64,000 nt of DNA from Bacillus sp. X1(2014) (GTDB lineage: Bacteria; Bacillota; Bacilli; Bacillales_B; DSM-18226): NCBI RefSeq assembly GCF_007678255.1, contig NZ_VEED01000002.1, forward strand, positions 372,001 to 436,000, given 5' to 3'. The notes below the pieces were generated by a model. The model was not told where the DNA came from and did no database searches. It saw only the letters and a program-made list of their open reading frames with translations. How positions within the stretch are numbered: position 1 is the stretch's first letter; the number at the start of each line of letters is the position of its first letter. Shown here piece by piece: positions 1-9,888 of the stretch. The position numbers were made by a program, and so were the translations under genes.

Positions 1-1723
1 CCAAAGATTTCAACTGCTCTATTTGACCATTTGTAATGACCGGTGTATCAAGTTGAATTCGACGGCAGTTTAACGGTGAAGGTTGTAATATATTTCCTTC
101 TGCACCTAATAACGTCATCGTTGATGTGACAATTTCTTCTCGTAGTGAATCAATGGGCGGATTGGTTACTTGGGCAAATAATTGCTTGAAATAGTTAAAC
201 AAGGATTGCGCACGCTCTGATAAAACCGCTAGAGGCATGTCATTTCCCATTGCGCCAATTGGGTCTTTTCCTTCATTTACAACAGCAACCAAGTATTTTG
301 AAATATCTTCGTAGGTATAGCCAAATGCTTTCTGGCGAATGAGTAAATCCGCTAGGACTTCTTCTTCGTTCGATTTTTCTTCATGTAATCGAACAAGCTG
401 TTCATCCAGCCATTGTTGATAAGGAAGTGTTTCAGCCATCTCCGTTTTTACTTCTTCATCTGAAATAATCCGTCCTTCTTCTAAATCAATCAACAGCATT
501 TTCCCTGGGCTTAAACGATCCTTATATAATACTTTTTCCGGTTCAACATCAATAACGCCAACCTCTGATGAAAAAATAATATAATCATCATCCGTAACGT
601 AATAACGAGCAGGACGAAGGCCGTTCCGATCTAAAATCGCTCCGATTTGTTTCCCATCCGTAAAGGAAATAGCCGTTGGACCGTCCCATGGTTCCATTAA
701 GCAGCTATGATACTCGTAAAATGCTCTCTTTTCTTTTGTCATATGCGGGTTTTCTGACCATGGTTCAGGAATCAGCATCATGGCAGCATGAGCAGGCTTC
801 CGGCCCGCAAGTACCAAAAACTCAAGCGCATTATCTAAAATTGACGAGTCACTTCCTTCGGTATCAAGGATTGGAAGCAGCTTTTGCAGGTCATCACCAA
901 ATGCTTCCGAGACAAATTGCTTTTCTCGCGCATTCATCCATTGAACATTGCCGCGAAGTGTATTAATTTCTCCATTATGGATTAGGTAGCGGTTTGGATG
1001 TGCCCGTTCCCAACTAGGAAACGTATTTGTACTAAAGCGGGAATGCACTAAAGCAAAAGCCGATACAAAACTCTCATCTTGTAAGTCTAAGTAAAATCTG
1101 TCTACCTGTTCTGGTGTTAATAATCCTTTATACACAATCGTTCTACTTGAAAGGCTGGCAAAATAAAAACGTAAATCAGCTTCCTTCGCCCAATGTTCTG
1201 ATTGTTTTCTAATAATATATAATTTTCGCTCGAACGATAATTCATCCAAAAGCCCTTCTTTGGCTCCAATAAATACTTGGCGAATGAATGGACGGCTTTG
1301 CTTGGCTGTTTCTCCGATTGTTTCAACATTGACAGGCACTGTTCTCCATCCAAGAACGGTCTGCCCTTCTTCTTCAACCACTTTATTGATATAGGACTCT
1401 ATTTTTTCTCTTTCTGAAATATTGTTTGAGAAAAAAAGCATTCCTACCCCGTATTGACCTTTTACAGGTAATTGGACGTTTTGAAGAGTGTTACGGAAAA
1501 ACGCATCCGGAATCTGAACCATGAGTCCAGCGCCGTCTCCTGTTAATGGGTCACTTCCTTGTCCGCCGCGGTGATCTAGTTTACAAAGCATGCTGAGTCC
1601 TTTTTCTACAATCTCGTGAGATGCGAGCCCTTTAATATTGGCATACAATCCAATTCCACATGCATCATGTTCATATTCTGGGCGGTAGAGACCTTGTGCT
1701 TTTGGTAGTTGATGAAATGTCAT
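1..1723 (-). CDS. gltA: Glutamate synthase large subunit, N-terminal part (runs off window)
   Basis: Large (amidotransferase) subunit of NADPH glutamate synthase, which makes glutamate from glutamine and 2-oxoglutarate. About 574 codons are visible; the 3' part lies beyond base 1. The start is the ATG at 1723 with an upstream GGGGGAG ribosome site. After a short propeptide comes HDACGIG, whose cysteine is the N-terminal nucleophile (Ntn) of the class II glutaminase domain. Further on are the class II motifs LDHRGGQGSDPLTGDGAG, HSRFSTNTFPSW and HNGEIN, and DRNGLRPARYY. It is divergent from gltC, the classical Bacillus arrangement. Named gltA after B. subtilis (gltB in E. coli usage). Confidence 0.95.
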   Translation of the reverse strand, partial: MTFHQLPKAQGLYRPEYEHDACGIGLYANIKGLASHEIVEKGLSMLCKLDHRGGQGSDPLTGDGAGLMVQIPDAFFRNTLQNVQLPVKGQYGVGMLFFSNNISEREKIESYINKVVEEEGQTVLGWRTVPVNVETIGETAKQSRPFIRQVFIGAKEGLLDELSFERKLYIIRKQSEHWAKEADLRFYFASLSSRTIVYKGLLTPEQVDRFYLDLQDESFVSAFALVHSRFSTNTFPSWERAHPNRYLIHNGEINTLRGNVQWMNAREKQFVSEAFGDDLQKLLPILDTEGSDSSILDNALEFLVLAGRKPAHAAMMLIPEPWSENPHMTKEKRAFYEYHSCLMEPWDGPTAISFTDGKQIGAILDRNGLRPARYYVTDDDYIIFSSEVGVIDVEPEKVLYKDRLSPGKMLLIDLEEGRIISDEEVKTEMAETLPYQQWLDEQLVRLHEEKSNEEEVLADLLIRQKAFGYTYEDISKYLVAVVNEGKDPIGAMGNDMPLAVLSERAQSLFNYFKQLFAQVTNPPIDSLREEIVTSTMTLLGAEGNILQPSPLNCRRIQLDTPVITNGQIEQLKSL

Positions 1724-1851
1724 TACTATCTCCCCCGTTCTTAATTTTCCGATAAATCAGTATGATAGTAATTTTATGTTTTAAAATACATATAAACAAT
1801 ATATAATTTAGATTAAATCAATCTCATTTTTATATGAATGGAGGATTTAAG
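1724..1851. promoter_or_regulatory. gltA-gltC divergent promoter region
   Basis: A 128-base AT-rich spacer between the divergent gltA and gltC genes must hold both promoters. A TATAAT hexamer at 1802-1807 is a candidate -10 for gltC, though its -35 is weak. By analogy with B. subtilis, GltC would bind here to activate gltA and repress itself. No perfect GltC palindrome could be pointed out by eye. Confidence 0.5.
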
Positions 1852-2754
1852 GTGGAACTACGTCAATTACGTTATTTTATGGAGGTAGCAGAGCGTGAAC
1901 ATGTAACCGAGGCGGCAGATAATCTCAATGTCGCACAGTCGGCCGTAAGTTTTCAGATTGCTAAATTAGAAGATGAACTCGGAGTACGTTTATTTGAACG
2001 AACCGGAAGGAACATTAAGTTAACGCAGATTGGAATGATTTTTTTAAGCCATATAAAAAAAGCGGTAAAATTGATTGATGAGGCAAAAGAAAAGGTGGAT
2101 GAGTATTTAGATCCTCAATCAGGTACCATTAAAATTGGTTATCCAACAAGTCTAGCCAGCTACTGGCTTCCAACCGTTATCTCCGCCTTTCGAACAAAAC
2201 AACCAAACGTTGTTTTCCATTTGAGGCAAGGCTCTTATCAATATTTAATCGAGGCCGTTAAGAATGGTGAAATTGATTTAGCGTTTATTGGGCCTGTCCC
2301 AACTAAGGATCCTGATATTGAAGCAAAGATACTATTTACAGAAAACATCTCTGTTTTGCTTCCTTCCAACCATGCACTTGCCGACCGAAAAAGGATAGAA
2401 CTTAAAGAGTTACGAAACGATTCCTTCGTTTCATTCCCGCAGGGATATATTCTTCAAAAAATTGCCATAGAGGCGTGCAAAGAAGCAGGCTTTGTACCAA
2501 ATATCACCTCAGAGGGAGAGGATTTGGATGCCTTAAAGGGACTGGTATCAGCAGGAATTGGTGTATGCCTCTTACCAGAAAGCACCGTATATGACTCCAT
2601 TCCAAGGTTTACAGTAAAAATACCAATTGACTCCCCCCAAGTAAAAAGAACAGTCGGCCTCATCACACCAAAATACAGAGACCTGGCACCATCCGAAAAC
2701 CTCTTTTACCAATTTGCCATTGATTTCTTCCGTGTATTAGAGCAGTTTCAATAG
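1852..2754 (+). CDS. gltC: LysR-type regulator GltC
   Basis: LysR-family activator of the glutamate synthase genes. The N-terminal winged helix-turn-helix includes EHVTEAADNLNVAQSAVSF, and an effector-binding domain follows. Segments such as ELRQLRYFMEVAEREHV, YLDPQSGTIKIGYPTSLAS, EGEDLDALKGLVSAG and FTVKIPIDSPQVKRTVG match what is remembered of B. subtilis GltC closely. The GTG at 1852 is chosen as start because GGAGG (1840-1844) lies eight bases upstream; an in-frame ATG at 1834 overlaps no ribosome site. The product is 300 residues, the usual length. Confidence 0.93.
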   Translation: MELRQLRYFMEVAEREHVTEAADNLNVAQSAVSFQIAKLEDELGVRLFERTGRNIKLTQIGMIFLSHIKKAVKLIDEAKEKVDEYLDPQSGTIKIGYPTSLASYWLPTVISAFRTKQPNVVFHLRQGSYQYLIEAVKNGEIDLAFIGPVPTKDPDIEAKILFTENISVLLPSNHALADRKRIELKELRNDSFVSFPQGYILQKIAIEACKEAGFVPNITSEGEDLDALKGLVSAGIGVCLLPESTVYDSIPRFTVKIPIDSPQVKRTVGLITPKYRDLAPSENLFYQFAIDFFRVLEQFQ

Positions 2755-2766
2755 GTGTCAGGCACT
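2754..2766 (+). repeat. GGTGTCAGGCAC intergenic repeat, copy 1
   Basis: GGTGTCAGGCACT starts on the last base of the gltC stop codon. The same core recurs at 13998-14032, 19160-19172 and 38641-38652 in this window. Here it is a half-copy followed by AAAAGACACTT, which could pair weakly with GTGTC. Confidence 0.6.
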
Positions 2767-2817
2767 ATTAAAAGACACTTTATTTATTTGTCCATACAGG
2801 AAAGACAATATAAATAC

Positions 2818-2855
2818 AAATAGGAAAGCCTGCTTTTAAGCAAGCTTTCCTATTT
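2818..2855. terminator. Bidirectional terminator between gltC and purD
   Basis: Long hairpin with arms AAATAGGAAAGC and GCTTTCCTATTT around a central palindromic TGCTTTTAAGCA-like loop. It sits between the convergent ends of gltC and the purine operon, so it can serve both. Confidence 0.75.
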
Positions 2856-2901
2856 GGGCTCATCTTCCTTGATGAACCTCTTTAAAATCAGAAATGAATA
2901 G

Positions 2902-4164
2902 TCAACGAAATGCCTTAGATCCTATATCTGTTCGGTAATGAGCACCTATAAAAGATACCTTTTCTATGGATTGGTAAGCCAAATCTCTCGCTTCCTTCAA
3001 ATCGTCACCAATGGCAGTGATCCCCAGGACACGGCCGCCATTTGTTAGAATTTCTCCATCCTTTGCAGTGGTACCGGCATGGAATACAATAGTCGGATAA
3101 GTTATATGTTCCAATCCTTTGATCACTTGGCCTTTTTCGTATGGCCCCGGATAGCCAGCAGAAGACATAATCACGCAAACAGCAGACTTGTCTTTCCATT
3201 TCACTTCTACATTTTCTAATTCTCCAGTGAGACTTGCAAGCAAGATATCAAGTAAATCTGTTTCAAGCAATGGAAGTACTACCTGTGTTTCCGGATCGCC
3301 AAAGCGTGCATTATATTCAATGACCTTTGGACCTGATTTTGTCAACATCAAACCTGTATAGAGAATTCCCTCATATGGGCAGCCTTCCTCTACCATAGCT
3401 TTTGCTGTTGGTTGGATTATTTCATGAATAATCTGCTCAACGATTGATGGATCAATATGTGGTAACGGCGCATACGTTCCCATTCCACCGGTGTTAGGTC
3501 CCTTGTCTCCATCATATACCGGCTTATGATCCTGTGCCGGAACCATTGCCTTTACCGTAGTTCGATTCACAAAAGCGAGCAGGGTCAATTCTTCTCCCTC
3601 TAAAAATTCCTCAACAACCACCCTCGCCCCCGCCGAGCCAAAGGAAACTTCTTTCATCATACTTTGAAGTGCTTCTTCCGCTTCTTCCAGTGTTTTTGCC
3701 ACAACGACACCTTTTCCTGCTGCTAAACCATCTGCTTTTATTACGATTGGTGCTCCTTCACTGCGGACATAGGCGAGTGCTTCCTCATAGTTAGTAAAAG
3801 AAGCATATTTAGCAGTCGGAATCTGATACTTCATCATTAATTCTTTAGCGAACGCCTTACTTCCCTCGATCAATGCCGCTTCCTTCGAAGGGCCATATAC
3901 TGCTAATCCCTGTTCTTTAAAATAATTGACAATACCCAATGAGAGCGGCTCTTCAGGTCCAACAAAAGTAAGATCAATTTGTTCCTTTTTAGCAAAATCG
4001 GCTAATATCTCTATTTCTGAAACAGCGATTGAAACACATTCTGCTAACTCAGCAATCCCAGGATTGCCCGGCGCACAATAAATTTGAGTAACTTTAGGAC
4101 TTTGAGACAGTTTCCAAACAATCGCATGCTCACGGCCGCCTCCCCCTATCACTAACACCTTCAT
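2902..4164 (-). CDS. purD: Phosphoribosylamine-glycine ligase (GAR synthetase)
   Basis: Second step of purine synthesis: ATP-dependent joining of glycine to phosphoribosylamine. At 420 residues it has the usual length. An N-terminal GGGGREHAI motif is followed by an ATP-grasp domain with IVIKADGLAAGKGVVVA and the active-site segment NARFGDPETQ near residue 290. It is the last gene of the minus-strand purine cluster. A 93-base gap separates it from purN, where purH lies in the canonical Bacillus operon; purH is absent. GGAGGAAAGATTC precedes the ATG. Confidence 0.95.
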   Translation of the reverse strand: MKVLVIGGGGREHAIVWKLSQSPKVTQIYCAPGNPGIAELAECVSIAVSEIEILADFAKKEQIDLTFVGPEEPLSLGIVNYFKEQGLAVYGPSKEAALIEGSKAFAKELMMKYQIPTAKYASFTNYEEALAYVRSEGAPIVIKADGLAAGKGVVVAKTLEEAEEALQSMMKEVSFGSAGARVVVEEFLEGEELTLLAFVNRTTVKAMVPAQDHKPVYDGDKGPNTGGMGTYAPLPHIDPSIVEQIIHEIIQPTAKAMVEEGCPYEGILYTGLMLTKSGPKVIEYNARFGDPETQVVLPLLETDLLDILLASLTGELENVEVKWKDKSAVCVIMSSAGYPGPYEKGQVIKGLEHITYPTIVFHAGTTAKDGEILTNGGRVLGITAIGDDLKEARDLAYQSIEKVSFIGAHYRTDIGSKAFR

Positions 4165-4257
4165 GAATCTTTCCTCCTAGTGTTTAAAATGTCTTAAGCC
4201 AGTAAACACCATAGCGATTCCATTTTTAAATCACCGACTTGAAGCAAGTGTAGGTTT

Positions 4258-4836
4258 TTATTTTCCTTCAACACGGTTCGCCAGTCTTTTGATCACTTCT
4301 GGTAATAATTTGTGCTCCTGCTCCTGAATCTTTTTTATCAATGTTTCTCTGGTCTCTTCCGAATCAATTGTTATGGCACGCTGGTCGATAATCGGTCCTG
4401 TATCCATTCCTTCGTCCACAAAATGGACTGTGACTCCGGTTACCTTTACCCCATAATCGAGTGCTTGACCAATGGCATCTTTTCCTGGGAAAGCTGGTAA
4501 TAAAGACGGGTGGACATTGATTATTTTCCGATCGTATGCATGCAGTAAAACATGACCTAACAGTCTCATATATCCAGCCAGCACGATAAAATCCACCTCC
4601 AGTTGAGTTAACTTTTCAAGGATCTCTTCTTCATAGGCTTGTTTATTTGGATAATCTTTTGCCATAAAAGAAAAAACCGGGATTGATTCATTAATAGCCG
4701 TGCGGACTGCAAGAGCTTCAGGACGATCACTGACCAGTAAAACCACTTCAACGTTATTGATTTTTTTTGAATTTATGGATTCTAGAATCGCAGCAAAATT
4801 AGACCCTGTACCAGAAGCAAAAACAGCAATCTTCAT
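4258..4836 (-). CDS. purN: Phosphoribosylglycinamide formyltransferase
   Basis: Third purine step: transfers a formyl group from 10-formyl-tetrahydrofolate to GAR. It has the N-terminal FASGTGSNFAAI, the catalytic INVHPSLLPAFPG (Asn and His) and FVDEGMDTGPII with the catalytic Asp. At 192 residues it is of normal length. Its start lies three bases beyond the purM stop, so the two are translationally close. Confidence 0.94.
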   Translation of the reverse strand: MKIAVFASGTGSNFAAILESINSKKINNVEVVLLVSDRPEALAVRTAINESIPVFSFMAKDYPNKQAYEEEILEKLTQLEVDFIVLAGYMRLLGHVLLHAYDRKIINVHPSLLPAFPGKDAIGQALDYGVKVTGVTVHFVDEGMDTGPIIDQRAITIDSEETRETLIKKIQEQEHKLLPEVIKRLANRVEGK

Positions 4837-4838
4837 AC

Positions 4839-5873
4839 TTACTCCTTCTTGAATACGACGTCTTCAGTACCTTTTTGTACTGTACCAATTACGTAGGCTT
4901 CCTCACCTAACGTTTGCAGGTGATTGATAACATCCGTGGTGTCTGCAGCTTCTATAACTAAAATCATTCCAATTCCCATATTAAAGGTTCGGAACATATC
5001 ATAATCTGAAATTTTGCCTACTTGTTGGATATATGAAAAGATCTTTGGGATTTTCCATGAACCCGCTTTAATTTCAGCCTGTAAACCATTGGGAAGAACT
5101 CGTGGAATGTTGTCATAAAAACCGCCTCCTGTAACATGGACGAGACCAGAGACAGAAAACTTCTTAATCGTTTCAAGCACAGAATTCACATATATTTTTG
5201 TTGGTTCAAGTAACACTTTTCCCAATTCAGTCCCCAATTCCTCCACATAATCACTTAATGAGAGCTTAGCATCCTCCAATAGAACCTTGCGGACAAGTGA
5301 AAACCCATTGCTATGTACTCCACTTGAAGCTAATCCAATGAGTGCCTGGCCTTCATGTACTTTTGTTCCATCAATAACATGTTTTTGATCAACCATTCCT
5401 ACCGTGAATCCGGCAATGTCATACTCCTCGTCCTGGTACATTCCCGGCATCTCAGCAGTTTCCCCGCCAATTAGTGAACATCTCGCCTGAACACAGCCAT
5501 CTGCAATCCCCTTAACTATCGCTTCAATTTTTTCCGGGATAATCTTACCGCAGGCTAAATAGTCTAGGAAAAAAAGCGGTTCGGCCCCTTGGACGATGAC
5601 GTCATTTACACACATGGCAACAGCATCGATTCCAATGGTATCATGCTTGTTCATGGCAAAAGCAATTTTCAATTTGGTCCCTACCCCATCCGTACCAGAA
5701 ACAAAAACAGGCTCTTCCATCTTCGATAAATCTGGTTTAAATAGAGCCCCAAAGCCTCCTAGTCCTGTTAAAACCTCTGGCCGGAAGGTTTTTTTTACAT
5801 GTTTTTTCATTCGTTCAACGGCTTCATTTCCCGCATCGATATTGACTCCAGCATGGCGGTAAGCATCACTCAC
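4839..5873 (-). CDS. purM: Phosphoribosylformylglycinamidine cyclo-ligase (AIR synthetase)
   Basis: Fifth purine step: ATP-dependent closure of the imidazole ring to give AIR. It is 344 residues long and starts [19 protein letters not shown]. The AIRS signature [14 protein letters not shown] and [11 protein letters not shown] are present. It follows purL directly with a 14-base gap. In the canonical Bacillus order purF would sit between purL and purM; here purF has been moved away. Confidence 0.95.
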   Translation of the reverse strand: MSDAYRHAGVNIDAGNEAVERMKKHVKKTFRPEVLTGLGGFGALFKPDLSKMEEPVFVSGTDGVGTKLKIAFAMNKHDTIGIDAVAMCVNDVIVQGAEPLFFLDYLACGKIIPEKIEAIVKGIADGCVQARCSLIGGETAEMPGMYQDEEYDIAGFTVGMVDQKHVIDGTKVHEGQALIGLASSGVHSNGFSLVRKVLLEDAKLSLSDYVEELGTELGKVLLEPTKIYVNSVLETIKKFSVSGLVHVTGGGFYDNIPRVLPNGLQAEIKAGSWKIPKIFSYIQQVGKISDYDMFRTFNMGIGMILVIEAADTTDVINHLQTLGEEAYVIGTVQKGTEDVVFKKE

Positions 5874-5887
5874 TTCGTATCTCTCCT

Positions 5888-8176
5888 TTACGGTAAACTT
5901 GCAGAGATTTCCTGCATGTTGAGCTTTTTTAATAATCCCGAACGCATAATGTTAGGTATAGCATTTCGCCAGGCTTCTGCTAATTTAGTAATCGGTTGAG
6001 AAATAACGATATTACCATTATGTGCAATTGAAAGTTCCTGACCTTTCACATGACCGATTTCTTTTAGTGGCACCTCCTGCTGTTGAGCGATTTTCTTAAT
6101 TTTCTCTGCATTTTCCGGAGATACGGAAAGAATGATTCGAGATTGAGATTCACTAAAAAAGCTCAAATCTGTTCGAAGGTCTTCGGTTACTTGAATTTCG
6201 GCACCTATCTTCCCACTTATACAACTTTCTGCTAAAGCAACTGCTAAACCGCCTTCCGCTGTATCATGAGCTGACTGCACCAATCCTTCTTGAATCAGTT
6301 TAAGGGTAAAAGCTTGTATCTTCTTTTCCAAATCAAGGTTTAACTGAGGCGGGCGCCCTTCAATTTTCCCTGTCATAATTTTTTGGTATTCCGACCCACC
6401 TATTTCGGCTTTGGTTTCCCCAATTAAAAAAATTAAATCTCCGTCTTTTTTAAATTCTTGAGTTGTAATATGTTCGATATCCCTAATTAACCCTACCATG
6501 CCAATGGTTGGTGTTGGAAAAATAGCTTCTCCTTTTGTCTCGTTATATAAGCTGACATTCCCACCAATAACAGGAGTATTGAGTTGACGGCACGCTTCAC
6601 TAATTCCATCCGCTGCCTTTTCAAACTGCCAGAAGATTTCCGGCTTTTCCGGACTTCCAAAGTTCAAATTATCAGTAATAGCTAAAGGCTCGGCCCCGGA
6701 ACAAACCACATTACGGGCTGCTTCTGCTACCGCAATAGCTCCTCCAACAAACGGATCAAGATAAACATACCTTCCGTTGCAATCCGTTGTCATCGCCAGG
6801 GCTTTCCGTGTTCCACGAATAGCAACGACAGCCGCATCCGATCCAGGTATGACAGCGGTATTTGTTCTAACCATATAGTCATACTGTTGATATACCCACT
6901 CTTTGCTGGCAATCGTAGGTGATGCTAGCAGCTGCTGCAGAACAGAATTATAATCCTTTGGCTCTTCGATGGATGTTGTAATGTCTAATGATGAATATTG
7001 TTCGTAATACGGCGCCACTTTCGATGGCTTACAATACACCGGCGCATCTTCTGCAAGCTTGTCCGCGGGGATTTCCGCCACGATTTCTCCCTTGTGAAGT
7101 AAACGGAGTTGATTATCATCAGTCACTTTGCCGATTACAGAAGAGTGAAGTCCCCATTTATCAAATATCTTTTTTACTTCCCCTTCTTTTCCTTTTTTCG
7201 CTACGACCAACATTCTTTCTTGTGATTCGGAGAGCATCATTTCGTAGGCGCTCATTCCTTTTTCCCGCTGTGGAACGAGATCAAGATCCAATTCAACTCC
7301 ATTTCCCGCTTTACTGGCCATTTCAGAGCTTGAACTGGTTAACCCCGCTGCTCCCATATCTTGTATCCCGACCACATGACCAGAGGCGATCAATTCAAGA
7401 GTGGCCTCAAGTAGCAATTTTTCCATAAAAGGATCGCCAACTTGGACGGCTGGACGTTTCGCTTCGGAATTTTCACTTAACTCTTCTGAAGCGAAGGTAG
7501 CTCCATGAATTCCATCCCTGCCGGTAGCCGCTCCAACATAAATGACTGGATTACCAATCCCTTTAGCGACGCCTTTTTGAATTTCATCATGGTTAATTAA
7601 ACCCACACACATGGCATTCACAAGAGGATTCCCTTCATAGGAAGCATCAAAGTAGATCTCCCCGCCAACCGTTGGAATGCCCATACAGTTACCATATCCG
7701 GCAATACCCGCTACCACATTTTCAAAGATATATTTCGTTTTTGGGTTATCAAGTTCGCCAAAACGCAGCGAGTTCAATAGAGCGATTGGGCGGGCTCCCA
7801 TGGAAAACACATCACGAATAATCCCGCCCACCCCTGTTGCAGCACCTTGATATGGTTCAATGGCGGAAGGATGATTGTGGCTTTCAATTTTAAACACCAC
7901 TGCTTGATTATCACCTATATCAACAATACCCGCTCCTTCTCCAGGGCCTTGCAAGACGTGCGAGCCGGATGTCGGAAAACGTTTGAGAACTACCTTCGAA
8001 TTTTTATAGCTGCAATGCTCGGACCACATGACACTAAATATGCCGGTTTCCGTATAATTGGGTTTCCGCCCAAGGATTTCAATTACTTTATCGAATTCAT
8101 CATCAGTTAATCCCATTTCCCGATAGACCTTCTGCTGGGCGATTTGCTCAGGAGTTGGTTCTTTATGCTGTACCAT
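5888..8176 (-). CDS. purL: Phosphoribosylformylglycinamidine synthase subunit PurL
   Basis: Synthetase subunit of the three-part FGAM synthase (PurL, PurQ, PurS), which makes FGAM from FGAR using ammonia from PurQ. Typical small-type PurL motifs include [11 protein letters not shown] near residue 50, [21 protein letters not shown] and [18 protein letters not shown]. At 762 residues it is some 20 longer than the 742 remembered for B. subtilis. The excess is a C-terminal tail after EAWRNAIPN, where purL overlaps purF in the usual operon. It overlaps purQ by 14 bases. Confidence 0.95.
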   Translation of the reverse strand: MVQHKEPTPEQIAQQKVYREMGLTDDEFDKVIEILGRKPNYTETGIFSVMWSEHCSYKNSKVVLKRFPTSGSHVLQGPGEGAGIVDIGDNQAVVFKIESHNHPSAIEPYQGAATGVGGIIRDVFSMGARPIALLNSLRFGELDNPKTKYIFENVVAGIAGYGNCMGIPTVGGEIYFDASYEGNPLVNAMCVGLINHDEIQKGVAKGIGNPVIYVGAATGRDGIHGATFASEELSENSEAKRPAVQVGDPFMEKLLLEATLELIASGHVVGIQDMGAAGLTSSSSEMASKAGNGVELDLDLVPQREKGMSAYEMMLSESQERMLVVAKKGKEGEVKKIFDKWGLHSSVIGKVTDDNQLRLLHKGEIVAEIPADKLAEDAPVYCKPSKVAPYYEQYSSLDITTSIEEPKDYNSVLQQLLASPTIASKEWVYQQYDYMVRTNTAVIPGSDAAVVAIRGTRKALAMTTDCNGRYVYLDPFVGGAIAVAEAARNVVCSGAEPLAITDNLNFGSPEKPEIFWQFEKAADGISEACRQLNTPVIGGNVSLYNETKGEAIFPTPTIGMVGLIRDIEHITTQEFKKDGDLIFLIGETKAEIGGSEYQKIMTGKIEGRPPQLNLDLEKKIQAFTLKLIQEGLVQSAHDTAEGGLAVALAESCISGKIGAEIQVTEDLRTDLSFFSESQSRIILSVSPENAEKIKKIAQQQEVPLKEIGHVKGQELSIAHNGNIVISQPITKLAEAWRNAIPNIMRSGLLKKLNMQEISASLP

Positions 8177-8846
8177 ATTGTTTCCTCCAGTAACTTAAAA
8201 TAGATGAAAACATCCGTTTTCCGTCATCTGTTCCCAGCCATTTATGAACCGCACGTTCCGGGTGGGGCATTAATCCTAAAACATTTCCTCTCTCATTGAT
8301 GACCCCTGCAATCTCAGAAATCGACCCATTTGGATTCGTCCCTTTATATCTGAATACGATTTGATTGTTCTTTTCTAATTCATCCAACGTCTCTTGATCA
8401 CAGTAATAATTACCATCGCCATGGGCAATCGGTATACGTATCGTCTCACCTTCCTGATAGTCTAATGTGAAAGGAGTTTGGTTGTTTTCCACTATTAAAT
8501 CAATGAAGTCACAATGAAATTTTAATCGTTGATTTCTTCGTAAAGCACCTGGCAAAAGATTAGCTTCTGTTAGAATTTGAAACCCATTACAGACACCAAG
8601 AATCAATTTCCCTTCTTCAGCGGCTATTTTCACCTGCTCCATAACAGGAGACAAGCTCGCAACAGCACCTGGACGCAAATAATCCCCGTAGGAGAACCCT
8701 CCTGGAACAAGAATTGCATCATATTTTGATAGGTCTGTTTCAAGATGCCATACATATTCGACAGACTGTTCAATCGTATCTAACACTGCTTTATACATGT
8801 CTACATCACAATTTGAACCAGGAAAAACCAGTACAGCAAAGTTCAT
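8163..8846 (-). CDS. purQ: FGAM synthase glutaminase subunit PurQ
   Basis: Class I glutamine amidotransferase that feeds ammonia to PurL. It is 227 residues with the N-terminal [14 protein letters not shown], the nucleophile elbow [10 protein letters not shown] near residue 86 and the C-terminal MPHPERA holding the catalytic His and Glu. It overlaps the purL start and follows purS with a 12-base gap. Confidence 0.95.
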   Translation of the reverse strand: MNFAVLVFPGSNCDVDMYKAVLDTIEQSVEYVWHLETDLSKYDAILVPGGFSYGDYLRPGAVASLSPVMEQVKIAAEEGKLILGVCNGFQILTEANLLPGALRRNQRLKFHCDFIDLIVENNQTPFTLDYQEGETIRIPIAHGDGNYYCDQETLDELEKNNQIVFRYKGTNPNGSISEIAGVINERGNVLGLMPHPERAVHKWLGTDDGKRMFSSILSYWRKQYGTA

Positions 8847-8858
8847 CTTATTCCCCTC

Positions 8859-9113
8859 CTATCCTTCCTGCTTCGTAAGATCAAACCGAAAGTCTTCAAT
8901 CACGGTATTGGCTAACAGCTTCTTACACATATCCTTTACTCGTTCTTCTGCCGCCTTTTGATTATCGCTATTAATTTCAAGCTCCATGTATTTCCCTATT
9001 CGTACATCTCCAACTTCATCATATCCAAGAGAATGCAACGACTCATGAACGGCATTCCCTTGTGGATCTAGTACACTTTCTCTTAAGGTTACATATACTG
9101 TTGCTTTAAACAT
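8859..9113 (-). CDS. purS: FGAM synthase subunit PurS
   Basis: Small bridging subunit of FGAM synthase, 84 residues. [30 protein letters not shown] and [15 protein letters not shown] are diagnostic of PurS. The ATG at 9113 is chosen because PurS proteins begin right at M(F/Y)K-VYV and a GGGGG ribosome site lies eight bases upstream; an ATG two codons earlier (9119) is possible. The start lies inside the last codons of purC, an eight-base overlap. Confidence 0.92.
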   Translation of the reverse strand: MFKATVYVTLRESVLDPQGNAVHESLHSLGYDEVGDVRIGKYMELEINSDNQKAAEERVKDMCKKLLANTVIEDFRFDLTKQEG

Positions 9114-9825
9114 TGACATTACCCCCAATTCTCCGTTGTATTTCTTGATAGGCTTCCTCAACGTTCCCTAAATCCCGCCTAAACCGGTCTTTATCTAATT
9201 TTTCCTTTGAATGAGCATCCCAAAAACGACACGTATCCGGTGAGATTTCATCCGCTAAGATAATAGTGCCTGCTGGGGTTTTTCCAAACTCTAATTTAAA
9301 ATCAACTAAAATAATATCTTTATTTAAAAGATACTCTTTTAAAATCTCATTGACTTTTAGGGCTTGTTTTCGAAGTTCAACCAATTCTGGCTCTGAAGCG
9401 AGTCCAAGAATGGCAATATGATCATTGTTAATCAAAGGGTCCCCCAATTCATCATTCTTATAGTAAAATTCCACAATGGGTCCCAGTAGTTCCTTCCCTT
9501 CCTCCCATCCCAGCCTTTTGGCAAGGGAGCCCGCCGCAATATTTCGAACGACAACCTCAATCGGGATAATCTCTACTTGCTGAACTATCTGCTCTGTTAA
9601 TGAAATCTTTTTAATAAAATGATTTTCCACGCCTTTCTCTTTTAACAAACTTAGGAAGATCGCACTAATCTCATTATTTAGAGTTCCTTTTCCGGCAATT
9701 TGACCTTTTTTCTCGCCATTGAAGGCAGTAGCATCATCTTTATATTCAATCCAATACTTTCCTGGTTCTGATGTTTTGTACACTTTTTTTGCTTTTCCTT
9801 CATAAAGCTGTTCTAATTTTTCCAT
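9106..9825 (-). CDS. purC: SAICAR synthase
   Basis: Joins aspartate to CAIR in the eighth purine step. At 239 residues it has the usual length. It has [10 protein letters not shown] at the N-terminus, [25 protein letters not shown] (signature 1) and [14 protein letters not shown] (signature 2). A 63-base gap separates it from purK, the place where purB lies in the canonical Bacillus operon; purB is missing here. Confidence 0.95.
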   Translation of the reverse strand: MEKLEQLYEGKAKKVYKTSEPGKYWIEYKDDATAFNGEKKGQIAGKGTLNNEISAIFLSLLKEKGVENHFIKKISLTEQIVQQVEIIPIEVVVRNIAAGSLAKRLGWEEGKELLGPIVEFYYKNDELGDPLINNDHIAILGLASEPELVELRKQALKVNEILKEYLLNKDIILVDFKLEFGKTPAGTIILADEISPDTCRFWDAHSKEKLDKDRFRRDLGNVEEAYQEIQRRIGGNVNV

Positions 9826-9888
9826 TATTTTTTCACTCTTTTCACTCGTTGGTTATGATTTTAGCAGGACGGTCTAAACCACGTTCCC

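Noticed and set aside
676..966. Plus-strand frame of 96 residues
   Set aside because: It lies on the opposite strand of the conserved glutamate synthase frame.
6988..7428. Plus-strand frame of 146 residues
   Set aside because: It is antisense to purL, with no ribosome site and an unnatural composition.
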